From ZLKRG08 sp046094385 (GTDB lineage: Bacteria > Actinomycetota > Actinomycetes > Nanopelagicales > Nanopelagicaceae), in the NCBI GenBank assembly GCA_046094385.1, contig JBJTHJ010000019.1, positions 1-26,627 of the forward strand: a stretch of 26,627 nucleotides of DNA, given 5' to 3'. Both the position numbers and the translations under genes were made by a program. Position 1 is the stretch's first letter, and each line of letters begins with the position of its first letter. The notes under the pieces were generated by a model. That model did no database searches. It saw only the letters and a list, made by a program, of their open reading frames with translations, and was not told the origin of the DNA. Below are positions 1 through 6,478 of this stretch, piece by piece.

Positions 1-631
1 ATTCAAGGGTGCGACCACCCAAAGAATCTGAAGCTTCTCGCCATTGGGGCTTCATATTCTCGATGGTTGGCAAGAAGACCAGAACAATTAATGGGATTTG
101 GAAGAAGGTATAAACAACTGAAAGTCCGTTAATTGTGTAGAGCCAAGCCGATTGAGCAAGAAAGCTATCTGGTGCGAACTTCACTGCTAGCGAAGAGACT
201 ACGCCATTAAAACCGAAAGTTGCTAAGAATGCGAAGACCAACATCACGCCACCAAATTGGGCGAGCACTGATGAGAGCGCCACTGAGAAGCGGTAGAAGA
301 CTCCGCCAGGTTTTGCAGTGGCTAAGGTCCAAGCAAATAATCCGCCTAGGATGGAGCCTAAAATCGCGGTCTTGGCCGAGATCTCCATTGAGTTTCCGAA
401 TGCGCTCCTGACAATCGGATCATTAAATAACTCCCCAATTTTCCCGGGGTTGTATTTGCCAGCTTCATCATTAAAAGCACCCGTCACCACGCTATATGTG
501 GGATATAGCAGAAAAATTCCGGTAAAAACAAAGAATGGGATTACACCAAGAGACGCGCTTCGCTTTCGCCAATACCGAGAGCCGGTACTGCGTTTTGCAG
601 TACCGGCTCCCTGATATTGAACGTTTGCCAT
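1..631 (-). CDS. ABC transporter permease, PotB/FbpB-like (partial, C-terminus beyond window)
   Basis: This is a membrane permease of a binding-protein-dependent importer. The frame is open from an ATG at 631 to the left edge (about 210 residues), so the C-terminal part is missing. After a basic N-terminus there is a first hydrophobic segment at about residues 30-50. Two or three more follow, and the visible part ends in an EAA-loop-like stretch (EASDSLGGR) that docks the ATPase. The gene lies 67 bp downstream of a PotD/AfuA-type solute-binding protein on the same strand, which is presumably its partner. The ATPase would lie beyond the window. No strong Shine-Dalgarno sequence precedes the ATG, but no later in-frame start precedes the first membrane segment. 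A perfect 13-bp inverted repeat lies inside codons 8-18. The substrate could be a polyamine, iron or an organophosphonate and cannot be decided here. Confidence 0.8.
   Translation of the reverse strand, partial: MANVQYQGAGTAKRSTGSRYWRKRSASLGVIPFFVFTGIFLLYPTYSVVTGAFNDEAGKYNPGKIGELFNDPIVRSAFGNSMEISAKTAILGSILGGLFAWTLATAKPGGVFYRFSVALSSVLAQFGGVMLVFAFLATFGFNGVVSSLAVKFAPDSFLAQSAWLYTINGLSVVYTFFQIPLIVLVFLPTIENMKPQWREASDSLGGRTLE
579..609 (-). repeat. perfect 13-bp inverted repeat inside permease 5' coding region
   Basis: The arms at 579-591 and 597-609 (GAGCCGGTACTGC and its exact complement) are separated by 5 bases. In the permease mRNA this would form a very stable GC-rich hairpin about 20 nt after the start codon. 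It has no U tract, so it is not a classical terminator. It could limit translation or stabilise the mRNA; the function is inferred. Confidence 0.7.
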
Positions 632-654
632 ATAGGAATTAGTAATTCAAGTTC

Positions 655-676
655 ATTTAGTTAATTTCAACTAAAT
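655..676 (-). other. AT-rich hairpin between binding-protein gene and permease
   Basis: ATTTAGTT and AACTAAAT form an 8-bp perfect stem around a 6-base loop in the short gap between the solute-binding-protein stop and the permease start. Hairpins at this place often protect the binding-protein mRNA or reduce read-through into the permease. The stem is weak and lacks a U run, so it is probably not a full terminator. Confidence 0.4.
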
Positions 677-681
677 CTACT

Positions 682-714
682 TGATTCTTACCTGATTCTT
701 ACTTGGTTCCTACT
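682..714. repeat. three tandem 11-bp repeats across the binding-protein stop codon
   Basis: TGATTCTTACC, TGATTCTTACT and TGGTTCCTACT follow one another without spacing. They cover the last four codons and stop of the solute-binding protein plus about 17 bp downstream. The first two copies differ by one base and the third is more diverged. Confidence 0.65.
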
Positions 715-1826
715 GCTGCTGGCCACGCGGTCTTTAGGTACTCGCGAGCCTTCGTATTCTGTGCAGAAGATGCAGCAGGAGTGGTTACCTTGCTGCGACC
801 GATCTGCGCAATACCTGCAGCTGGTGCACGGCGGGTCTTAACCATCCATGCCCATAGTGTTGGAGTTGCTCCGCCACCTGCCCAGATTGCTGCGCCTTCT
901 TCACCTAGGGTGTATTCCATCCATAGACGTGCGCATGCTGGGTGTGGTGCCCAAGCTGAAACAGCAGAGTTGTAAGTTGATCCAACTGCTGCTGGGGTAA
1001 ATAGCTTCCACTCCTTACCAATCTTCTTGAACTCCTTAGCAACGCCAACTGCTAGATATCCATTATCCATAACTACAGGTGTTTGACCTGAAGCGATGGT
1101 TGCTTGGGTTGGGTTAACGTTGATGAAGTTTCCGGCATCCTTTAACTTCTTAAACCATGCAACTGCAGGTGAGATGTCATCGAAGGTGCCGCCTAGAGCT
1201 AAGTTGACCATCCAGATGGAGTTCAACGCTGCTGAAGAACCTTGTGGATCACCATTGATGGTGACCTTACCCTTGAATACTGGCTTCAATAGGTCATCAA
1301 GTTTGGTGATGGTGCCTAGTGAACCGTCGTAACCAATGGTCATGGTTCCTGAGTAGTTTGGTGTGTACTCAGCACTTGGAACAGCAGCTGCACCGTTGTT
1401 ATATCTCCAATTACGGGTCTTGTACGGCGCAAATGTTCCAGTTCCTAGGTACTTATCTGCTACAGCCTTACCGATATCAAATACATCTGGTGAACGGTTG
1501 GTTCCCTTTAGACGATTTGCAGCATCGATCTCATCTTGTGATGAGGCCTCTGGGTCAGCTTCGTCGATCTTTACACCGTACTTAGCTTTGAAACCATCGA
1601 TCATGCTCTTGTAATCGGCCCAGTAATGTGGCAACGCGATTACGTTTAACTGACCTTCCTTCTTGCACTCTGCAACAAGTCCTGCAATACCGCCTACCTG
1701 TGAGGCGCTAGTAGCCGTAGCAAACTTATTTGCACTTGCCGCAGTTGCAGAAGTCAGTGTCGGTACAACAAGAGCTAGCGAGACTGTAGCGACTACAGAA
1801 ACTCTAGCGATCTTTGAAAACTTCAC
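699..1826 (-). CDS. extracellular solute-binding protein (PotD/AfuA-like ABC importer)
   Basis: This 375-residue secreted protein captures the substrate for the adjacent permease. The N-terminus is a Sec signal: basic start MKFSKIAR, hydrophobic core to about residue 24, then small residues suited to signal peptidase I (TSATAASA). There is no lipobox cysteine, unlike the betaine-binding protein further along. The mature part resembles family-1 binding proteins of the polyamine/iron/phosphonate group (PDVFDIG early, WAPHPACARLW late). The start is a GTG at 1826, preceded at a good distance by AAGGAG. The next gene on the strand is the permease, so the two form the front of a transporter operon. 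Tandem 11-bp repeats cover the 3' end. The ligand is unknown. Confidence 0.82.
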   Translation of the reverse strand: MKFSKIARVSVVATVSLALVVPTLTSATAASANKFATATSASQVGGIAGLVAECKKEGQLNVIALPHYWADYKSMIDGFKAKYGVKIDEADPEASSQDEIDAANRLKGTNRSPDVFDIGKAVADKYLGTGTFAPYKTRNWRYNNGAAAVPSAEYTPNYSGTMTIGYDGSLGTITKLDDLLKPVFKGKVTINGDPQGSSAALNSIWMVNLALGGTFDDISPAVAWFKKLKDAGNFINVNPTQATIASGQTPVVMDNGYLAVGVAKEFKKIGKEWKLFTPAAVGSTYNSAVSAWAPHPACARLWMEYTLGEEGAAIWAGGGATPTLWAWMVKTRRAPAAGIAQIGRSKVTTPAASSAQNTKAREYLKTAWPAAVGTK

Positions 1827-1833
1827 TGTTTTC

Positions 1834-1839
1834 TCCTTA
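1834..1839 (-). promoter_or_regulatory. Shine-Dalgarno supporting the GTG start of the binding protein
   Basis: AAGGAG on the minus strand lies a few bases upstream of the GTG at 1826 and selects that start. Confidence 0.7.
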
Positions 1840-1886
1840 GTTTTTTAGGTCTTGCATCTATTTTTTATTTAGTTTTTATCCAAATT

Positions 1887-1912
1887 CTGAAAACTCACGT
1901 GATCCTTTTCAG
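1887..1912. promoter_or_regulatory. nested palindrome upstream of the binding-protein gene
   Basis: CTGAAAA and TTTTCAG form 7-bp arms around a 12-base centre that itself contains the perfect palindrome CACGTG (1896-1901). It lies in the 190-bp gap between the alcohol dehydrogenase stop and the binding-protein start. It could be an operator for the transporter operon or a weak terminator of the dehydrogenase. The sequence alone does not decide. Confidence 0.35.
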
Positions 1913-1942
1913 AGCCTGGAATTCCTGTTATTAACTTTCTTA

Positions 1943-1969
1943 TCTTGAAATTCTTGAACTTCTTGAACT
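1943..1969. repeat. three tandem 9-bp repeats in the intergenic region
   Basis: TCTTGAAAT, TCTTGAACT and TCTTGAACT are contiguous. They lie in the gap between alcohol dehydrogenase and binding-protein genes, on the promoter side of the latter. They could be regulatory iterons or a product of replication slippage. Confidence 0.6.
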
Positions 1970-2016
1970 TTCTGGGGAATCTAGGGAAGTTGAAGAATGA
2001 CTTGGAGGATAACTGG

Positions 2017-3117
2017 TCAGTCAAACACCAAGACGTTTCTGGCCCCCTCGCCAGCCCTCAATCTACTGAAGGCCTCATTTAGACCCCCTAAACCTATGCG
2101 TTGGCTTATGAGTTCGTCTAGGAAAAGCTGACCCGAAAGATAACTTTTTACTAACGAAATCACATCCTTTTGGAGGTTTGCAGAGCCAAAGTAGCAACCT
2201 TTGATTGATTGCTCATTGACAAATGGGCCGGCATCCAAGGTGATTTGAGCGCCATTCTTCAATAGCCCCACCAAGGTCAATTGACCTTGCACTGCGGTGG
2301 CAAGCCAAGCTTGTGAGATTGTGGCCTCTCGCCCTGAGGCTTCGAAGACATAATCCGCGCCACCACAGATCTTCTTGATTGCCGCAACCGGGTCCTCCAT
2401 CTGGCCATTTACAGTGTGGGTTGCACCGAGTTTCTTGGCAAGGGCTAACTTCTCATCGCTGATATCAACTGCGATGATGGTTTTAGCCCCAACAAGCCTT
2501 GCCCCTTGCACACTATTTAGACCAACGCCACCACAACCAAAGACCGCGACCGATGAACCAGCTCTTACTTGGGCGGTATTTACTACTGCGCCATATCCAG
2601 TTAAAACAGCACAACTAAGAAGCGCTGCGCGATCTAGTGGCATCTCTTTTGGAATCACCACTGCGCCACTTGCAGGCACCACCGCATACTCTGCGAAGGA
2701 GGCGACACATAAGAATTGATTTACTTTGGAACCGTTCTCAGTCAGGCGACTGCTCTTATCAAATAACCCGCCCGCCGCCATCGCATCTCCTGCAGTTGCA
2801 CAGAAATTTGGCACGCCTTTCTTGCACCATTCACAACTTCCGCAATTTGGCACGATTGACATGACCACATGATCGCCAACCTTGATTCCGCTTACCTCTG
2901 GGCCAATCTCAACTACTACCCCAGATGCCTCATGGCCAATTACAGCGGGAAATGGCACTAACTTTCGCTTGCCATCAATTGCATTTAAATCGCTGGCACA
3001 TAGGCCGCTAGCTGCGACCTTCACCAAAATTTCACCGGACTTGGGTTTATCTAACTCCAGCTCGGTGATTCGAAAGTCTTGTCCTACATCATCTAGTACT
3101 GCCGCTTTGATCTTCAA
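2017..3117 (-). CDS. zinc-dependent alcohol dehydrogenase (MDR superfamily, class III-like)
   Basis: A 366-residue NAD(P)-dependent medium-chain dehydrogenase that interconverts an alcohol and an aldehyde or ketone. Catalytic zinc ligands are visible as Cys40, His62 with Glu63 (GHEASG) and Cys169. The structural zinc motif has four cysteines at 92, 95, 98 and 106. The Rossmann loop GCGGVG is at about 194-199. Length and motif order match class I/III and mycothiol- or NDMA-type dehydrogenases. A role in formaldehyde oxidation is possible given the C1 genes nearby, but nothing in the sequence fixes the substrate. The start is a TTG at 3117 with GGGAG seven bases upstream. The gene is divergent from an IclR regulator 147 bp away, its most likely controller. 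The transporter operon follows after 190 bp. Confidence 0.85.
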   Translation of the reverse strand: MKIKAAVLDDVGQDFRITELELDKPKSGEILVKVAASGLCASDLNAIDGKRKLVPFPAVIGHEASGVVVEIGPEVSGIKVGDHVVMSIVPNCGSCEWCKKGVPNFCATAGDAMAAGGLFDKSSRLTENGSKVNQFLCVASFAEYAVVPASGAVVIPKEMPLDRAALLSCAVLTGYGAVVNTAQVRAGSSVAVFGCGGVGLNSVQGARLVGAKTIIAVDISDEKLALAKKLGATHTVNGQMEDPVAAIKKICGGADYVFEASGREATISQAWLATAVQGQLTLVGLLKNGAQITLDAGPFVNEQSIKGCYFGSANLQKDVISLVKSYLSGQLFLDELISQRIGLGGLNEAFSRLRAGEGARNVLVFD

Positions 3118-3181
3118 ACTCTTGCTCCCGACTTGAACATTCCCTTGCTTACTTGCCCCGAAGTTACACTGGATTTATCTT

Positions 3182-3195
3182 GGTTCATATGGTGC
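3182..3195. promoter_or_regulatory. 14-bp direct repeat, copy 1 (putative IclR operator)
   Basis: GGTTCATATGGTGC occurs here and again exactly at 3258-3271, 76 bp apart start to start, inside the divergent ADH/IclR control region. Perfect duplication in a regulator's own promoter region suggests a pair of operator sites. Confidence 0.5.
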
Positions 3196-3229
3196 GCCAC
3201 TATTTTTACTGACTTTTATGGGAATTTGC

Positions 3230-3241
3230 GTTAAATTTAAC
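3230..3241. promoter_or_regulatory. 12-bp perfect palindrome in ADH/IclR divergent promoter
   Basis: GTTAAATTTAAC is a perfect palindrome between the two copies of the 14-bp direct repeat. It is AT-rich, so it could be part of a promoter or an operator. Chance occurrence is not excluded. Confidence 0.35.
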
Positions 3242-3257
3242 TAACAAATGAAACGGC

Positions 3258-3271
3258 GGTTCATATGGTGC
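3258..3271. promoter_or_regulatory. 14-bp direct repeat, copy 2, overlapping the IclR start codon
   Basis: This exact copy of the element at 3182 contains the ATG (3265) of the IclR gene. A regulator bound here would block its own expression. Confidence 0.5.
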
Positions 3272-4020
3272 AACGTGTCCAATCGGTAGAGAGAGCGCTG
3301 GGGCTACTTGATGCGCTCGCAAGTGCGAGCGTGCCACCGACCATTCCAGAGTTGGCTCGCGAAGCCAAAGTAAATCGCGCCACCGCTTGGCGACTTATGA
3401 ATACTTTGGTGCACTTTGAATTGGCAGAGCGCGATGAGATCACCGGAACTTACAAAGTTGGTTCGGGTGCGCTGCGATTAGCAGCTGCCACCGATAACAC
3501 AAGTTTTGTCAGAAGAGCTAGGCCCTTACTTGAAAAGGTTGCTGTAAAGACTGGCGGGAGCGCATTTCTGGAAATCTCCACTCGTGGAGATTTGGTTGTT
3601 ATGGATCAAGTTAGAGCTAGCTCGCCAATCCAAGTCGATTTAGCGGGATTAGAGGTGCCGCTTCACTGCGGTTCAGTGGGCAAACTCTTTTTAGCAACGC
3701 TTACCGATGATGAACTTAATCTCTTTCTAAAGCAGAAATTACCGGCATTAACCAGATATACCATCACCAAACCAATCCAATTAAAGAATGAGATTCTCGA
3801 AGCTCGAGTTACTGGCATTGCATTTAATTACAAGGAGCATCGGGAAGAGTGGTGTGGCATCTCTGCGGCAGTCAAAGATCAAGCTGGCCGCACAGTTGCG
3901 TATCTAAATGTAACTCTGCCAACTTTCAATACCACCAAAGAGAGGCTAAAGGCTCTAGCGCCGATAGTGTCAGCAGCTGCCCAAGAGATTGCCAACCTCT
4001 TTAATAAAGGGCGAAATTAA
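3265..4020 (+). CDS. IclR-family transcriptional regulator
   Basis: This 251-residue regulator has an N-terminal winged helix-turn-helix (about residues 5-65; TIPELAREAKVNRATAWRLM is the helix-turn-helix). A C-terminal IclR effector-binding domain of about 170 residues follows, including GSVGKLFLA and a CGISAAVKD segment. Effectors of the family are usually small organic acids or aromatics. It is transcribed away from the alcohol dehydrogenase and converges with malate synthase, its stop lying 7 bp from the malate synthase stop. In E. coli an IclR protein controls the glyoxylate genes, but the divergent dehydrogenase is the more direct candidate target here. The ATG at 3265 sits inside a repeated 14-bp element, suggesting autoregulation. 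No strong Shine-Dalgarno sequence is seen, so the mRNA may be leaderless or nearly so. Confidence 0.88.
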   Translation: MVQRVQSVERALGLLDALASASVPPTIPELAREAKVNRATAWRLMNTLVHFELAERDEITGTYKVGSGALRLAAATDNTSFVRRARPLLEKVAVKTGGSAFLEISTRGDLVVMDQVRASSPIQVDLAGLEVPLHCGSVGKLFLATLTDDELNLFLKQKLPALTRYTITKPIQLKNEILEARVTGIAFNYKEHREEWCGISAAVKDQAGRTVAYLNVTLPTFNTTKERLKALAPIVSAAAQEIANLFNKGRN

Positions 4021-4027
4021 TAGCTAA

Positions 4028-5596
4028 TTAAGCCATCTTTTCGTAGGCTGGAAGCGTCAAAAAATCCAAGTATTCATCGCTGATTGCGCAGGCGATGAAG
4101 GTCGCTTTAGCCGCTTCGTAACGCTTCGAATCGCCAAGTTTTGCAATCTCTTCCTCAGTTAAATCTTGCACCAGCTGCTTTGTAATCTGACGCCCATCAT
4201 CTAATTGGATTTGATTATGAATCCATTGCCAAATCTGGCTTCTAGAGATTTCGGCAGTTGCCGCATCCTCCATCAAATTAAAGATCGCAACTGCCCCAAC
4301 GCCACGTAACCAACTCTCTAGATACTGAATGGAGACGCTGATGTTATTTCGTAAGCCCGCCTCGGTTACCACACCTGGTGTAGCTTTGACATTTAATAGA
4401 TCTGTTGCACTGACACTTACCTCTTCGCGCTTTCGATCAATTTGATTAGCGTTCTCACCTAAGACTTTGCTGAATTCAGCTTTGCAAAGTTCCACCATCC
4501 CAGGATGCGCCACCCAGGAACCATCAAAGCCATCATTAGCCTCTCGCGATTTATCTGCTTGCACCTTGGCAAATGCGATCTCATTGATGGCTGGATCAGA
4601 ACTTGGTATGAACGCTGCCATTCCACCGATTGCAGAGGCGCCACGTTTATGGCAACTCTTGACTAGAAGTTCGGTGTATGCGCGCATAAAAGGCACGGTC
4701 ATGGTTACAGAGTTTCGTTCTGGAAGCACAAAATCTCTACCACTTGTGCGATGGGTCTTGATCACGCTGAACATGTAATCCCAACGACCTGCATTTAAGC
4801 CAGCACAATGCTCGCGCAATTCATAGAGAATCTCCTCCATCTGAAAGGCAGCTGGATAAGTCTCAATCAATACCGTTGCCCTAATAGTTCCACGAGCAAT
4901 TCCAATGTGCTCCTGTGCGATTAAAAATGCTTCATTCCATAAACGAGCCTCTAAATAAGACTCTAATTTGGGAAGATAGAAGTACGGCCCAAGCCCATTT
5001 GCAATCTGCAGTTTGGCGCTATTGGCCATGTAAAGAGCGAAATCCACAAAGGCACCTGCAGTCAGTTCGCCATCAATCAAAATATGTTTTTCGGGAAGAT
5101 GTAAGCCACGTGGGCGCATCACAATGGTGGCAAGGGGGGCATCACTTCTTAATTGATATCTCTTGCCAGCTTCATTGGTAAATTCGATAGTTCCACGAAT
5201 AGCGTCGTTTAAATTGATTTGTCCCTGAATTACATTCTCCCAGTTTGGCGTAGTCGAATCCTCTTGATCGGCCAGCCAGACTTTGGCTCCAGAATTCAAG
5301 GCGTTGATGGTCATCTTCCGCTCGGTAGGGCCAGTGATCTCTACTCGACGATCAATCAAGCCAGGTGCAAGTGGTGCCACCTGCCAAGTGGAATCTTCTC
5401 GAATCGCCTTCGTCTCTTCGAGAAAATTTAACTCTTTGCCACTTGCTATATCTTGGATGCGCTTCTTGCGCTCATCAAGTAAGCGCAACCGCTCGGGATT
5501 TAAAGCTTTATGCAACTTTGCTATCAGTGAAAGCGCGTACTCTGTTAAGACCTCATCTTGGCGGTTTAGTTTTGCGCCTTTGATTTGAATCGTCAT
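4028..5596 (-). CDS. aceB: malate synthase A
   Basis: This 522-residue enzyme condenses glyoxylate with acetyl-CoA to malate. Length and motifs are those of isoform A: LADQEDSTTPNWEN, GRWDYMFSVIK, GGMAAFIPS, DGSWVAHPG, and near the C-terminus MEDAATAEISR, whose Asp is the family's general base. It is last in the minus-strand run after choline dehydrogenase and fdhD, with 51 bp to the fdhD stop. No isocitrate lyase is seen in the window. The neighbours suggest that glyoxylate might come from glycine or sarcosine left after betaine demethylation rather than from isocitrate; this is inference. The start is the ATG at 5596, with no convincing Shine-Dalgarno sequence. Confidence 0.93.
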   Translation of the reverse strand: MTIQIKGAKLNRQDEVLTEYALSLIAKLHKALNPERLRLLDERKKRIQDIASGKELNFLEETKAIREDSTWQVAPLAPGLIDRRVEITGPTERKMTINALNSGAKVWLADQEDSTTPNWENVIQGQINLNDAIRGTIEFTNEAGKRYQLRSDAPLATIVMRPRGLHLPEKHILIDGELTAGAFVDFALYMANSAKLQIANGLGPYFYLPKLESYLEARLWNEAFLIAQEHIGIARGTIRATVLIETYPAAFQMEEILYELREHCAGLNAGRWDYMFSVIKTHRTSGRDFVLPERNSVTMTVPFMRAYTELLVKSCHKRGASAIGGMAAFIPSSDPAINEIAFAKVQADKSREANDGFDGSWVAHPGMVELCKAEFSKVLGENANQIDRKREEVSVSATDLLNVKATPGVVTEAGLRNNISVSIQYLESWLRGVGAVAIFNLMEDAATAEISRSQIWQWIHNQIQLDDGRQITKQLVQDLTEEEIAKLGDSKRYEAAKATFIACAISDEYLDFLTLPAYEKMA

Positions 5597-5622
5597 ACGT
5601 GAATGCTATTAAGGATTGCGCT

Positions 5623-5648
5623 GGTGCAAGCAACCATCTGGTTGCACC
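5623..5648 (-). other. hairpin between fdhD and malate synthase
   Basis: GGTGCAA and TTGCACC form a 7-bp outer stem, with an alternative inner stem GCAACC/GGTTGC. It begins at the fdhD stop codon and ends 26 bp before the malate synthase start. There is no U tract, so it is more likely an mRNA-processing or attenuating structure than a terminator. Confidence 0.35.
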
Positions 5649-6478
5649 TATTGCAACGCGCTAATGAATCTCTTGCCCACACCATCCCTAGCAAAGGCGA
5701 TTAGGGTCAGACCAAATTCATTTGCCAGTTCTATCCCAAGTGAAGTTGGAGCGCTGACTCCCACCATCGCTGAGACCCCTGCGCTTACGCACTTCTGCAC
5801 GATTTCATAACCGACACGACCTGAGACCACCATGGTCCAATCGCTAAGTGGCAATTTGCCATCCATCAAAGCTTGGCCAATGACTTTATCCACTGCGTTA
5901 TGTCTTCCAACATCTTCTTTGGCGTATTTGATCTGTCCTTCTGGATCCACAAGTAGGGCCGCATGTAATCCGCCGGTCTTTGAGAAGATCTGCTGGTTCT
6001 TATCCAAAAGCTTGGTATATCCGGCTAATTGACGATCATCTTTAGAAGTGGGCGTGACTTTCGAGATACCACGTTTATGTAAGTCTGCGATGTTCTCAGA
6101 GCCACAAACTCCACATGCCGAGTTCATGGTGAATCTGCGATCCATTTGGCGCAAGAACTCTGGTGCGCCATTGCTTACCTCTGCAATCACCACATTTGCA
6201 CGTTGGCGTGGGGTCAAGTTTCGATCTCCACAAACTTTTACAGATATCAGTTGCGTCGGGTCGGTTAGAAATCCCTCACCCCAGAGAAAGCCAGCTGCCA
6301 GCTGCAGATCCGCACCTGGTGTTCGCATTGTGATTCCCAGTTGTTGCTCGATCGCCCCTTTTTTAATTCTAATTTCAAGGGGTTCTTCGACCACTACTTG
6401 ATCTGTTGTTGCGCTCTCTGAATCGCTCTGCTTTACCTTTACCTTCTGAATTGATGAAGGAGCTTGATCATTTGCCAT
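5648..6478 (-). CDS. fdhD: formate dehydrogenase accessory sulfurtransferase FdhD
   Basis: FdhD transfers sulfur from a cysteine desulfurase to the molybdenum or tungsten bis-MGD cofactor and is needed for active formate dehydrogenase. The characteristic CGVCG motif gives Cys122 and Cys125 (numbered from the chosen start), and the family signature FSKTGGLHAALL...EDVGRHNAVDK follows. I chose the ATG at 6478, which overlaps the choline dehydrogenase stop by 11 bp. A longer reading from a TTG at 6523 would add 15 residues lying within betA. The overlap implies co-translation with betA. The likely client is the formate dehydrogenase at 21188-26066, whose operon contains no fdhD. Splitting client and maturation factor between the betaine and formate operons ties both to one pathway. 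Confidence 0.92.
   Translation of the reverse strand: MANDQAPSSIQKVKVKQSDSESATTDQVVVEEPLEIRIKKGAIEQQLGITMRTPGADLQLAAGFLWGEGFLTDPTQLISVKVCGDRNLTPRQRANVVIAEVSNGAPEFLRQMDRRFTMNSACGVCGSENIADLHKRGISKVTPTSKDDRQLAGYTKLLDKNQQIFSKTGGLHAALLVDPEGQIKYAKEDVGRHNAVDKVIGQALMDGKLPLSDWTMVVSGRVGYEIVQKCVSAGVSAMVGVSAPTSLGIELANEFGLTLIAFARDGVGKRFISALQ

Noticed and set aside
318..614. Plus-strand open frame of 98 codons near the left edge
   Set aside because: It is antisense to the permease, whose membrane segments and EAA loop are recognisable.
3258..3271. CATATG at a start codon as a trace of cloning (NdeI site)
   Set aside because: The same 14-bp element occurs again 76 bp upstream in natural intergenic sequence, so it is more likely an operator.
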